From assembly GCA_003225595.1 (NCBI GenBank), contig QIAR01000197.1, positions 1 through 16,402 on the forward strand: DNA of 16,402 bases. Direction: 5' to 3'. The notes below the pieces were generated by a model. It was not told the origin of the DNA and searched no databases. It saw nothing but the letters and a program-made list of their open reading frames with translations. Source of the stretch: Acidobacteriota bacterium (GTDB taxonomy: Bacteria; Acidobacteriota; Terriglobia; Terriglobales; Acidobacteriaceae). Shown here piece after piece: positions 8,407 to 16,381 of the stretch. The position numbers and the translations under genes were made by a program. Each line of letters opens with the position of its first letter. Within the stretch, counting starts at the first letter, position 1.

Positions 8407-8699
8407 TTATGGCTTGTCCGTTATGTGCAAGGGTTAGATGAGCGTTTGGGGCTGAGCGAACTCATGGCGGAGCATTTTCCGAGGCTCGCCGGGAAAGAAT
8501 ACCCAGCTGCCGCAAGGCTGTTCTGCTGCGTCAGGCGGTGGACAGCCGCTTGGCGGGCTATGAAGACGTAAACGACGCCATGCGCCTTTCCCGAGACCCG
8601 ACGTTCCGGCTCATCGGTTCGGAAAAGATCGGAAGCGGGCGCGGGGGTTCGGGGCGAGGCTCATGGCGGCCTGGCAAATTGTGGAAGGTAGCACGATAG
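8407..8699 (+). pseudogene. Decayed N-terminal fragment of an IS1380-type transposase
   Basis: One frame reads LVRYVQGLDERLGLSELMAE (8413-8472), resembling the N terminus of IS1380-family transposases. At about 8521 the homology jumps to another frame: LLRQAVDSRLAGYEDVNDAM followed by RLSRDPTFRLIGSEKI (8523-8630), the most typical block of that family. After GSEKI the similarity fades, and that frame ends at TAG 8697-8699. At least one frameshift and loss of the whole catalytic part mean this is a dead remnant. I could not find terminal inverted repeats or a target duplication. It sits in the divergent spacer between two membrane-protein genes and marks past transposition at the edge of the AT-richer block. 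Confidence 0.75.
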
Positions 8700-8816
8700 G
8701 AGGATGCGTTAGAAGACCTCCAAAGAAAACCAGTTGGTAACCATGCCGCTCTGATGTGCATCAAAAAACCGAATCCTCGCTAACGAAAAACGGAGCTGGG
8801 ACAGGCAAACGACAGC

Positions 8817-10340
8817 ATGATTTCCGTTGGAAGAATAACACCAGATAGAGTTGGGGAACTGGCGATACCAAAGACAGTAGCGAAGTCTGAGTGGATCGTG
8901 GTTGGAGTCCTAGCTGTATTTTCCGTCTTTACGCTTGTTTATCCGGTAGCGCGTGCGTTTTATCATCTGCAAATTGACTACAACGAAGGATGGAACGTTT
9001 ACCATGCGCAAACTGCGATGCATCATCTACCCCTGTATTACCCGAAGTATGGTTGGACCACCGTCAACTATCCGATGCTTTCTTTTTATATAGTGGGTTA
9101 CTTCTCGCGCTTCCTCGGGAATTACGATTACTTGCTGGCGGGACGGGTACTTTCTCTGATATCCCTTCTGCTGTGTTGTATGTTGGTGTGTCTGATCGTC
9201 AGAACTCTTACGAACAATTGGGCAGCTGCCATTTTTGGAGCCTCCTTTTGCTTGGCACTCTTCTGCGCAAAAGCGTCTTTCTATGTGGGAGCAGATGATC
9301 CCCAGATGCTCGGACAACCTTTTCTTCTTGCAGGCCTGCTGCTCTATCTCTGGGGCCCACCTAGAACGGTGCTGCTTGGGTTGATTGCGTTTCTTTTCGT
9401 GCTTGGCGGCAATATTAAGCACAATCTCCTGGCCATCCCAATCTCGGTGGCGGTAGATCTTCTACTAATTTCACGTGGCAAGGCCGTGAGATTTCTATTG
9501 TTCTCAGCAATTTTTCTAGGTCTATCAATCGTGTTCAGCGTGCTGGTTGGCGGTCCGTTCTTCACTTCGAAGATGTTAACGCCGAGAGTCTATTCGTTGT
9601 ACCGAGCCGTGAGACAGTTTGTCTGGCATTACGGATTGCTTCAGCTGCCCTTGGTCATTGCCTTCATTTGGTCAGTTTGGAACCTGCAAAACGCACGGTT
9701 TCGCGCAATATCTCTGTATTTTTTTGTGTCTCTAATCTTGGGCTTGGTGTTCTCAGGCGGCCACGGTGTTGCGATAAATGCATTCTTCGACAACTTCCTG
9801 GCCATATCTATTATCGTGGGTGTTTGCCTAGATTATGGATGGCGGCATATAGTTGAGCGGCGATGGAGGTTTGCGGTACCCGTATTGCTGTACTCGAGTG
9901 TTTTCTTTGTCTTCGGCCAATCGGGAAACGTCAACTTGCCACTGCATTTTTCTCAGTTACGGGAATCGGAGAAGCGTTTTGAGGCAGAGGTATCGTTCCT
10001 CGCCGCGCAACCTGGTCCTGCGATCTGTGAAAGCATGCTGCGTTGTTATTATGCCGGTAAGCCTTTTCTGTTCGATCCATTTAACAGCACCAGCCTGGTG
10101 CAGTTTGGCAAGCTGGACAGCAAGGACATCGTTGATCAGATTGCCCAAAAGAGATTCGGAGCAATACAGACCGAATTGCCAGTCTCCGATTTTCCGAGGC
10201 CGAACGACCGTTTTCCCAACGACGTCCTGAATGCGATCACTCGGTCCTATACTGCGTCCTGGCGAGACCAGGACTGCATCATTTACGTGCCGCGCCCAGA
10301 AGGGGTGCCCAGAAAGTCGTTAACGACGGCTATTCAATAA
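8817..10340 (+). CDS. GT-C-like membrane glycosyltransferase
   Basis: A 507-aa integral membrane protein with a helix at about 26-46 and many further hydrophobic segments up to about 385. A soluble C-terminal part follows. The first loop carries IDYNEGWNVYHAQ (D54, E57), the acidic loop-1 motif seen in ArnT/PMT-type GT-C transferases that use polyprenyl-phosphate sugars on the outer face of the membrane. FFDNFLAISI and GGNIKHN occur in later segments. The start ATG has only a weak GGGACAGG-type ribosome site 13 nt or more upstream. Next downstream on the same strand is a DPM1-like GT2, a classic partner that makes the lipid-linked sugar. The region is visibly more AT-rich than the nrdJ and che genes, suggesting acquisition. 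The sugar and acceptor are unknown. Confidence 0.75.
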   Translation: MISVGRITPDRVGELAIPKTVAKSEWIVVGVLAVFSVFTLVYPVARAFYHLQIDYNEGWNVYHAQTAMHHLPLYYPKYGWTTVNYPMLSFYIVGYFSRFLGNYDYLLAGRVLSLISLLLCCMLVCLIVRTLTNNWAAAIFGASFCLALFCAKASFYVGADDPQMLGQPFLLAGLLLYLWGPPRTVLLGLIAFLFVLGGNIKHNLLAIPISVAVDLLLISRGKAVRFLLFSAIFLGLSIVFSVLVGGPFFTSKMLTPRVYSLYRAVRQFVWHYGLLQLPLVIAFIWSVWNLQNARFRAISLYFFVSLILGLVFSGGHGVAINAFFDNFLAISIIVGVCLDYGWRHIVERRWRFAVPVLLYSSVFFVFGQSGNVNLPLHFSQLRESEKRFEAEVSFLAAQPGPAICESMLRCYYAGKPFLFDPFNSTSLVQFGKLDSKDIVDQIAQKRFGAIQTELPVSDFPRPNDRFPNDVLNAITRSYTASWRDQDCIIYVPRPEGVPRKSLTTAIQ

Positions 10341-10417
10341 AGATGGACTTAAGCAAGTTCAGCGACACGAGGCGTGACGTGGTTGCTGAAAAATAACTTC
10401 TAAAAGAGGAAGCCCAG

Positions 10418-11146
10418 ATGAATTCCTTCCAGAAGTTTGGATTAGTCATCCCCACCTTGAATGAAGCAGAAAATATTCCCACACTGCTCGACCGTGTAGG
10501 GAATGTATCATCGGGGTTCGCTCTCAATTACGAGTTGGTCGTGGTCGACGACGACAGCCGGGACGGAACTCAAGAAATCGTTCGCAAGTATGCCGAGACC
10601 GATGCTCGCATTCGGCTGCTCGTACGACGAGGTCAGCGTGGGCTCGCCGGCGCGGTAATTCATGGATGGCAGCACACGAACGCTGATTTGCTGGGGGTAA
10701 TGGATGCAGACCTGCAACACCCTCCCGAGTTACTGCCACATTTGATGGACGCAGTGCGCGAGGGTTATGACATCGCCATTGCCAGCCGATATGCGAAGGG
10801 GAATTCCCCGAACGGCTGGAATGCCGCGCGCCATGCCGTCTCCTGGCTAGGTACTCTGGCCAGCATGCCTTTGCAGAGGCGGGGATGCCGGGTGAAGGAT
10901 CCGCTGTCAGGCTTCTTTGTAGTGAAACGCCAATGTATTGACGGTTTGAATCTGCAGCCAGCGGGATTCAAGATCCTGCTGGAAATCCTGGTTCGGGGGC
11001 AAATCAACTCCGCGGTGGAAATACCTTTCCAATTTGGCGTGCGGTATGCGGGAAAGAGCAAAGCCGACGTGAAAGTGGCGCTGCAATATTTTTCCTTGTT
11101 GGGGAAACTCTCCCGCACGACTTTTTTCAGGCCAGGTCAGCGATGA
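10418..11146 (+). CDS. GT2 glycosyltransferase, dolichol-phosphate mannosyltransferase-like
   Basis: A 242-aa cytoplasmic or membrane-peripheral transferase of the DPM1 type, which transfers a sugar from a nucleotide donor to polyprenyl phosphate. It starts VIPTLNEAENI (10-20), the GT2 nucleotide-binding opening. VVVDDDSRDGT (41-51) follows, then MDADLQHPPE (95-104) with the metal-binding D-x-D (D96, D98). A DPLSGFF segment of the acceptor region comes later. There is no C-terminal membrane domain, as in short DPM1 forms. AGAGGAAG ends 5 nt before the ATG and supports the start. The gene lies 77 nt after the GT-C gene, so the two are probably co-transcribed. Its stop overlaps the next start as ATGA at 11143-11146. 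Confidence 0.9.
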   Translation: MNSFQKFGLVIPTLNEAENIPTLLDRVGNVSSGFALNYELVVVDDDSRDGTQEIVRKYAETDARIRLLVRRGQRGLAGAVIHGWQHTNADLLGVMDADLQHPPELLPHLMDAVREGYDIAIASRYAKGNSPNGWNAARHAVSWLGTLASMPLQRRGCRVKDPLSGFFVVKRQCIDGLNLQPAGFKILLEILVRGQINSAVEIPFQFGVRYAGKSKADVKVALQYFSLLGKLSRTTFFRPGQR

Positions 11147-11230
11147 AAATATGTCTGGATATCCGCGTTCAAGCCCAGCCGGCGAGGATTGAATGAATAC
11201 GGGTTTCACATCGCCCATCTCAATTTCCTA
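11143..11230 (+). pseudogene. Truncated 5' end of a probable GT4 glycosyltransferase
   Basis: An ATG overlapping the stop of the GT2 gene begins MKICLDIRVQAQPARIE and stops at TGA 11194-11196. The opening M-K-I-x-x-D-x-R is typical of GT4 glycosyltransferases. In the next frame, from about 11184, RGLNEYGFHIAHL continues the pattern expected for the first helix of such enzymes. After about 11225 nothing recognisable remains. The gene seems to have suffered a frameshift and lost all but its first 30 or so codons. The translational overlap with the GT2 suggests that an intact gene once belonged to the same operon. The assignment rests on a very short stretch. Confidence 0.35.
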
Positions 11231-11402
11231 TATCAGTTGAAACTGCTCACCTTGTGGTGCGAGTCCGCAGGTAATTTGGCAAGAAAATCCTTTAATCAGC
11301 TTGCAGTAAAACAAGTTTGCATGGGGCTTGTTCTTTTCAGTCTTTCAGGTCTATTCTCTCTTGCCAAACATCACAATCTTTCCAGTGAAAGGAGCAGGTT
11401 CC

Positions 11403-11819
11403 ATGGTGAAGAAGCTACTCACTCTCTTGTTCACGTCTTTAGTTACATTCTTGCTGTCAGTGCCGATGTTCGCGCAGGAGGGCTCCAAAGAGGAGGAAGC
11501 GAAGGAGACTCCCGCCCAGGAGCAGGCGGGGAAGGAAAATAAGGAGAAGGCCGCGAAGCGGGCTCGGTGGGACGGCATTGTAACGAGAAGCAATAAGGAT
11601 AAATCTACGCTGACCGTTCGTCAGAGGAGCTCGGGCGTCGAGAAGACCATCCATTACGACAGCTCGACCCAATGGATTAGTCAGGAGCACCTCAGTACAA
11701 ACACGAAAATCATTGATGCCAGCCAGGTTAAGGACGGTGATCGGGTGATCTGCCTGGGCACTTACGACGAGAAGGGCGAATTTCACGCCACTATTCTCTC
11801 TAAGCGGCTCTCCAAATGA
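11403..11819 (+). CDS. Small secreted protein with a beta-rich C-terminal domain
   Basis: The start is set at the ATG at 11403 because AAAGGAG lies 8 nt upstream, although the frame is open further back. The 138-aa product has a clear signal peptide: MVKKLL, a hydrophobic core, then VPMFA with probable cleavage after residue 24. A charged, low-complexity linker rich in E, K and A follows (about 25-55). The rest (about 56-138) is a compact domain beginning WDGIVTRSNKDKSTLTVRQR and ending in KDGDRVICLGTYDEKGEF. The alternating pattern suggests a small beta-barrel of the OB or DUF5666-like kind. It is probably periplasmic. Function is unknown, and it is not obviously tied to the glycosyltransferases upstream. 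Confidence 0.75.
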   Translation: MVKKLLTLLFTSLVTFLLSVPMFAQEGSKEEEAKETPAQEQAGKENKEKAAKRARWDGIVTRSNKDKSTLTVRQRSSGVEKTIHYDSSTQWISQEHLSTNTKIIDASQVKDGDRVICLGTYDEKGEFHATILSKRLSK

Positions 11820-12002
11820 CCCTAACTGCGAACCCGAAGGGACAGATCGGCCCGGCCATTTTTATTGGGATGGGGTTGTAAGACAGCCCTACCCATACAG
11901 ACATCGACATTGATTCCTGTTGGTCTCGAGCGACAAATCGCCCTAGTTCGGTGTCCTCGGCCCTTGCATGCACGTTAGTGGGAGGGGTTGCAGCCGAAGT
12001 GA
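11820..12002. other. Convergent spacer between the secreted-protein gene and cheX
   Basis: No gene is evident in these 183 bp. GGGTTGT-AAG-ACAGCCC (about 11874-11890) can form a 7-bp stem with a 3-nt loop between the two convergent genes. It has no T-tract on either side, so it is at best a weak or protein-dependent terminator. Confidence 0.3.
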
Positions 12003-12503
12003 TTACTCGCCAGCCGCGACGGCGCGATCTGCCTGGCGGCGCCGGTTATATCGCAAGGCGACATTCATGAATACGTTACCGCTGGCCGTTTCAAAACACA
12101 TTACTAGCGCCTCGGTGTCCTCGCTGCTCCGGCTGCCTTCGTCTGAAGTGTGGAGCGCGGGCGGATGCACCCGGAAATGAAAGCCCTCGTCATTGAGGGT
12201 TGTTACTGCGTTGCCGATTACCTGGTTGGCCAGCTCGCAAATCGTTTCCCGGACCAGTTCATCGGACTCGGGTAGCTCGGCGCCGGCCATACGGCTGGCG
12301 ACGCGCACAGCGGTCTCCGGAGCGAGATCAAAGATGATGCGGCCTTCAATATCGCCGGTCAGCCATACCAAGGCGGCCACGCCCTTGCGACGGTACCCTT
12401 CTTCCTCCATGCTGAGGTTCGCGATAGACGTGCAGCATTGCAGTCCTTGCGCGAGCACGGCATCGGCCGCGTTGATGAAGGGCTGGATCAACTCCATTTT
12501 CAT
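12003..12503 (-). CDS. cheX: CheX-type chemotaxis phosphatase
   Basis: A 166-aa protein of the CheC/CheX/FliY phosphatase superfamily, which removes phosphate from phosphorylated CheY. The signature E-x-x-N is seen as E90 and N93 in ETICELANQVIGNAV, on the helix that inserts into the CheY active site. The flanking pattern (IEGRIIFDL at 52-60, then VALRY at 148-152) also fits. The start ATG has AGGAG 8 nt upstream and lies 3 nt after the stop of the receiver gene, so both are in one transcript. It is the last gene of the operon. About 180 bp with no evident gene separate it from the convergent secreted-protein gene. A polar, Ser- and Asp-rich loop at 119-131 is slightly unusual. Confidence 0.87.
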   Translation of the reverse strand: MKMELIQPFINAADAVLAQGLQCCTSIANLSMEEEGYRRKGVAALVWLTGDIEGRIIFDLAPETAVRVASRMAGAELPESDELVRETICELANQVIGNAVTTLNDEGFHFRVHPPALHTSDEGSRSSEDTEALVMCFETASGNVFMNVALRYNRRRQADRAVAAGE

Positions 12504-12506
12504 AAG

Positions 12507-12947
12507 TCAGGCTCCTGCGCCGGCGGCGTTGCTGACAGACCCTTCGTCTCCCAGCACGTATTTGATGACTTCGTACAGGACCTCCGGCTTGACCGGCTTT
12601 TGCACGAAATGGCGTGCGCCTCGTTGTAGCGCGGCCACGATATTTTCCTGGTACCCGACCGAAGACACCATCACAACGCGGGCCTCCGGATGCTGCTGGA
12701 CGATTTTTCCCGCTGCCTCGATTCCCTCCATCTGTGGCATGGTGATGTCCATCAGCACGATGTCGGGGTCGGTGCGGTCATATTCGGTGATCGCCGCCAA
12801 ACCGTCGCCCGCCTCGCTGGCTACCTGCCCCCCGAAGGACTCGATCATGCGGGCCAGATTCCGGCGCGCGAAGACGGAGTCATCCACAATTAAATAACGG
12901 ACTGGTTGTCCGTCCTTACTGCGTCGCACTGGTGCAAACTGTTCCAT
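12507..12947 (-). CDS. cheY: Stand-alone CheY-like response regulator
   Basis: A 146-aa receiver domain with no output domain. The acidic pocket is D22-D23, the phosphorylated Asp is D67 (DIVLMDITMP), the switch Ser is S95 and the conserved Lys is K117 (QKPVKP). The frame is open to an ATG at 12986. I choose 12947 because AGGAGG lies 10 nt before it and the extra 13 residues are not receiver-like. About 15 residues precede the first strand, slightly longer than classic CheY. It lies between cheB and cheX: CheA would be the phosphodonor and CheX the phosphatase. Its target may be a flagellar, type IV pilus or other motility output, which the window does not reveal. Confidence 0.9.
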   Translation of the reverse strand: MEQFAPVRRSKDGQPVRYLIVDDSVFARRNLARMIESFGGQVASEAGDGLAAITEYDRTDPDIVLMDITMPQMEGIEAAGKIVQQHPEARVVMVSSVGYQENIVAALQRGARHFVQKPVKPEVLYEVIKYVLGDEGSVSNAAGAGA

Positions 12948-12957
12948 ATCGCAGCCC

Positions 12958-12963
12958 CCTCCT
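12958..12963 (-). promoter_or_regulatory. Ribosome binding site deciding the cheY start
   Basis: AGGAGG on the minus strand, 10 nt before the ATG at 12947, argues against the upstream in-frame ATG at 12986. Confidence 0.7.
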
Positions 12964-12998
12964 ACTGCTTTCACGCCCGTCTGCATTCTGCCGGAGAA

Positions 12999-14111
12999 TT
13001 AATCTCCAGCACCCGCGGCTTTGCCGCTGTCGTCGCCCTCTGGTCTCGTTTGGCCGCGTCCGCGATCTGGCGCGCACTGCGCTTGGAGAGTGTTCGCCAG
13101 CACCTCCAACGTCACGACACGCGCCGCGTATCCGCGATCGATAGCTGCTTTCGGCATCCCGAACACAACGCAGGAATCCTTGCTCTGCGCGATAGTCATT
13201 CCTCCCGCCGCCTTCACCGCTCCCATGCCTTCGGCCCCGTCGTCGCCCATGCCCGTCATCAGCAGGGCCATTCCTCGCGGCCCGAACTCTGCGGCAAGGC
13301 TTCTGAATAGCACATCGGCAGAGGGGCGATGTCCATTGACTCTTTCCTCATCGTTCAGGACGGCCACATCTCCCAGGGGGAGTCGCTTCACTTTCATGTG
13401 CCGGTTTCCTGGGCAAATCAGCGCCCGCCCCGCCAGCAGCAGATCACCAGACTGCGCTTCCTTCACCTGGAGAGCGCAGGTTTCATCCAATCTGCGCGCG
13501 AACATCTCGGTAAAACCATCTGGCATGTGCTGTACTATCACGAGAGTCCCCGGAAAGTCAGCGGGAAGTTGCGCCAGCATGTACTGCAGCGCGTTCGGCC
13601 CTCCAGTCGAAATCCCAATCGCCACCACACGCGTAGGAGCGGTCTGCGAGGCCAGCGGAGACTTGTCTGTGCGACGCAGTTCTTTCGGGGGCGTGTTGAT
13701 GCGTACTCCGTTGCTCTCGGCCGCAGCCTTGATCTTGGCAATCAGTTCCTCTGCGATCTCAGGCATGCGCGCAAAGACGTCCTGCGGCTTGGCCACGAAA
13801 TCAAAAGCGCCCAATCCCAACGCCTGGAGTGTGATCGACGCGCCCTGGGTGCTATGCGAACTGACCACAATTACTGGCAGGTGATGCCGCCGAATAATTT
13901 CCTTCAGGGTGTCAATCCCGCTCATGCCAGGCATTTCGAGATCCAGTGTCACCACTTGCGGCTTGAGCTCTAAAATCTTCTTCAGACCGAAACTGCCGTC
14001 CATGGCGGTCCCCGCCACCTGGATGCATTTGTCGTTCTCCAGGATCTGCGGAATGAGCTTCCGCATCAGCGCCGAATCATCCACCACCAGCACTCGAATG
14101 GGAGAGTTCAA
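12999..14111 (-). CDS. cheB: Chemotaxis response regulator protein-glutamate methylesterase CheB
   Basis: A 370-aa, two-domain enzyme that demethylates or deamidates chemoreceptor glutamate residues when phosphorylated. The receiver domain (1-125) has D11-D12, phospho-acceptor D57 (TLDLEMPG), S84 and K108. The C-terminal methylesterase domain (about 158-345) shows the full catalytic triad: S168 in GISTGGP, H195 in QHMP and D291 in MTGMGDDGA. The start codon is TTG, overlapping the cheA stop by 4 nt (TTGA) and preceded by GAGGG 7 nt upstream, which indicates translational coupling. The tail after about 350 is polar and of low complexity. No cheR is seen in the window, although CheB normally works against CheR. 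Confidence 0.96.
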   Translation of the reverse strand: MNSPIRVLVVDDSALMRKLIPQILENDKCIQVAGTAMDGSFGLKKILELKPQVVTLDLEMPGMSGIDTLKEIIRRHHLPVIVVSSHSTQGASITLQALGLGAFDFVAKPQDVFARMPEIAEELIAKIKAAAESNGVRINTPPKELRRTDKSPLASQTAPTRVVAIGISTGGPNALQYMLAQLPADFPGTLVIVQHMPDGFTEMFARRLDETCALQVKEAQSGDLLLAGRALICPGNRHMKVKRLPLGDVAVLNDEERVNGHRPSADVLFRSLAAEFGPRGMALLMTGMGDDGAEGMGAVKAAGGMTIAQSKDSCVVFGMPKAAIDRGYAARVVTLEVLANTLQAQCAPDRGRGQTRPEGDDSGKAAGAGD

Positions 14112-16381
14112 GCCTGTACCCTCGTCTCCGGCTCCGCCGGTCGGGATCGATCAGCGTGGGAGAGAAGCATTCCGGAAACGGCAGTGCCGGTCCCACTCGG
14201 CCGCGAACGGGAGAAGTGCTCCAAAACTGCGGAAAGGTTCAGGATCAGCACAACTCGTCCGTCGCCCATAATCGAGGCTCCGCTGAACAAGTCGGTTGAG
14301 ATTGCATGGTCGTCCAAGGCCTTGATGACCAATTCTTCCTCACCTTCGAGTTGGTCCACAATAAGCCCGAATTTCTTTTCGCCTCCAGTAATCACTAGCA
14401 CGAACAGTTTGCGCGATCCACTCTCCGCACTTTCAGTGGCCGGCCTACCCAATCTGAGCATCGGCAATACCTGGTTGCGCAACTGCAGAACCTCGCAGTT
14501 ATCCACCTGGTGAACTTGGGATTCGACGGTTCGCGCAATTTCCGACACGCTGTTGAGCGGTATGGCATAAAGCCGGTGTTCCACCCGGAAGAGTAGCGCT
14601 TTGATGATGGCCAGCGTCAGTGGCAGCTTTAGCTGGAACGCTGTTCCCTGGCCGGGGTGTGACTCCACATCTACCGTACCTTTCAGCCGCTGCAGCACGC
14701 TGTGCACGACATCCATGCCCACGCCTCGTCCGGAAACCTCGGTGATTTCTTCCGCCGTACTGAGTCCCGGCCGGAAGATTAAGTCTAAGATTTCAGCCTC
14801 GTTAAGCCGCGCTGCTTCTGCGGCTCCGATCATCCCCTGTTCAATGGCTTTGGCTTTTACTCGTTCAGCATCGATGCCACGGCCGTCGTCGCTGACCTCC
14901 ACCACCACTTGGTTTCCTTGATGGTAGGCTTTCAGACAGATCGTGCCCTGCGCCGTCTTGCCGATCCGCTGGCGTTCTGGCGCATTCTCGATTCCGTGGC
15001 TCACTGCGTTGCGAACCAGATGTGTGATGGGCTCGGCGATCGCATCCAGGATGCTCTTGTCGAGATCCGTCTCCTGTCCGCTGATAACCAGTTCCACTTG
15101 CTTCCCGCAGTGCCGGGCCACGTCACGGACGATACGTGGGAAACGGCGGAAAAGTTGTTCCACCGGCACCATGCGGATCTTCATCACCGAACGCTGAAGG
15201 TCGTTGAGCACCCGCGCCTGGAAAGCCATGGCATCGGCGAACTTACCGCGCAGTGGCTCCTTGGGAAAGCGTCTGGCGAACTCGTGCACCGTCTGCTGCA
15301 GCATGGATTTGCCGATGATCAACTCGCCGACCAAGTTCAAAACGTTATCGATGCGCTCCGCGTCCACGCGCAATGTGTTCTCGGTACTAGCTGCGACCTG
15401 GGGCTGCACTTCCTGACCATTCTCTTGTTGTTCTGGAGCAGAAAGAGCACCTGCGTTGGCGTCGCCGGCTGCCGCGACCGGCTCGCTTGTGACTTCCGCC
15501 TTTGGCTCTGGGTTGGGCGAAGTTTTGTCTTTCGGCGCAGGCGAACTGCGGAAAACCTCAATATCCACTTTCGAGACAACTGTCGGGATTTTGCATTTCG
15601 CCGCGATCTGGTCCGCTGTTTTGTCCGTGGCGAGGGCAAATTCCAGCAGCCGACGTGCTTCTGAGCTTCCGGGCTCGGGTCGAGTCGCTAGGATCTCTCC
15701 CAGGGAGCTCAGTGCGCTTTGCACCAGTTGCCGTCCGGCGATTGGCATACCGCAGTGAAGATCGATCTCCACCAGGACGTGATACACGTTCTTGCCCAGG
15801 TTCCACGAGTTCCGAATGGCGAGCTGTTCGTATTCGTTCCACGCGACGGGCCGCCTCGACCCGGGCTGAACTTTCGATTCCTCCCCGATCGTTGATCCTG
15901 CCGTCCCCGATCCCGAACGCTTCGATTGCTTGGTCTTTGTTACTGCGTTCCTGCGTCCTTTGTTCGAATTCATTCCGCTCGGCTCTTTTGTGGATGGTTC
16001 TTGTGCAAGCTTGCGGATCATTTTCCGCAGAGGTTCAGCCGATGGCACTTTCACCCCACCGCGATAGGCCGACAATATCGCGCCGAAGATGTCAGCCGCG
16101 CTGAAGGCAACCTCTGCGAGGGAAGCGTGAGCCGAGGCAGTTTCCAGCGCCAGCGCGTCTTCCATTTCGTGGGCCAGTTCGCTCAGTTCCTCATATCCGC
16201 AGGCGGCAGCATCGCCTTTCAGAGTGTGCACGGTGCGCCGGATGGTACGCACGATTTCGCCGTCGCCCGGTTTCTTCTCGAGCTTCAATGCTTCATCGTT
16301 CAGCGCCTGGAGCAATTCCTGCGCGCTCTCAAAGAAGAGCTTTCGCAGTTCTGTCATCCGTTCATCGGAGGACTGGCTCAC
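14108..16381 (-). CDS. cheA: Chemotaxis sensor histidine kinase CheA
   Basis: A 757-aa kinase that phosphorylates CheY and CheB in response to chemoreceptors. The Hpt domain (1-105) has phospho-acceptor H52 in TVHTLKGDAA. A basic linker follows, then a P2-like CheY/CheB-docking domain at about 180-278 and an acidic, Pro/Ala-rich linker (280-335). Dimerisation begins at TLRVDAERIDNVLNLVGEL. The ATPase domain has the N box HLVRNAVSHGIE (454-465), G1 DDGRGID (498-504) and G2 GRGVGMD (551-557). A CheW-like regulatory domain covers about 595-725. The start is a GTG with GGAG 8 nt upstream. The GTG overlaps a TGA in a different frame, so a further che gene probably ends at the right edge. The C terminus overlaps cheB by 4 nt. 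Confidence 0.97.
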   Translation of the reverse strand: MSQSSDERMTELRKLFFESAQELLQALNDEALKLEKKPGDGEIVRTIRRTVHTLKGDAAACGYEELSELAHEMEDALALETASAHASLAEVAFSAADIFGAILSAYRGGVKVPSAEPLRKMIRKLAQEPSTKEPSGMNSNKGRRNAVTKTKQSKRSGSGTAGSTIGEESKVQPGSRRPVAWNEYEQLAIRNSWNLGKNVYHVLVEIDLHCGMPIAGRQLVQSALSSLGEILATRPEPGSSEARRLLEFALATDKTADQIAAKCKIPTVVSKVDIEVFRSSPAPKDKTSPNPEPKAEVTSEPVAAAGDANAGALSAPEQQENGQEVQPQVAASTENTLRVDAERIDNVLNLVGELIIGKSMLQQTVHEFARRFPKEPLRGKFADAMAFQARVLNDLQRSVMKIRMVPVEQLFRRFPRIVRDVARHCGKQVELVISGQETDLDKSILDAIAEPITHLVRNAVSHGIENAPERQRIGKTAQGTICLKAYHQGNQVVVEVSDDGRGIDAERVKAKAIEQGMIGAAEAARLNEAEILDLIFRPGLSTAEEITEVSGRGVGMDVVHSVLQRLKGTVDVESHPGQGTAFQLKLPLTLAIIKALLFRVEHRLYAIPLNSVSEIARTVESQVHQVDNCEVLQLRNQVLPMLRLGRPATESAESGSRKLFVLVITGGEKKFGLIVDQLEGEEELVIKALDDHAISTDLFSGASIMGDGRVVLILNLSAVLEHFSRSRPSGTGTAVSGMLLSHADRSRPAEPETRVQA

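Noticed and set aside
8558..8764. 68-aa minus-strand frame
   Set aside because: It is antisense to the IS1380 remnant and the start of the noncoding spacer, and has no motifs.
10343..10396. 17-codon frame MDLSKFSDTRRDVVAEK between the GT-C and GT2 genes
   Set aside because: It is very short, has no clear ribosome site and no recognisable similarity.
12193..12897. 234-aa plus-strand frame
   Set aside because: It is antisense to cheX and cheY; its Ser-, Ala- and Thr-rich composition is typical of shadow frames in GC-rich genes.
14909..15664. 251-aa plus-strand frame
   Set aside because: It is antisense to cheA, which has all its domains and motifs.
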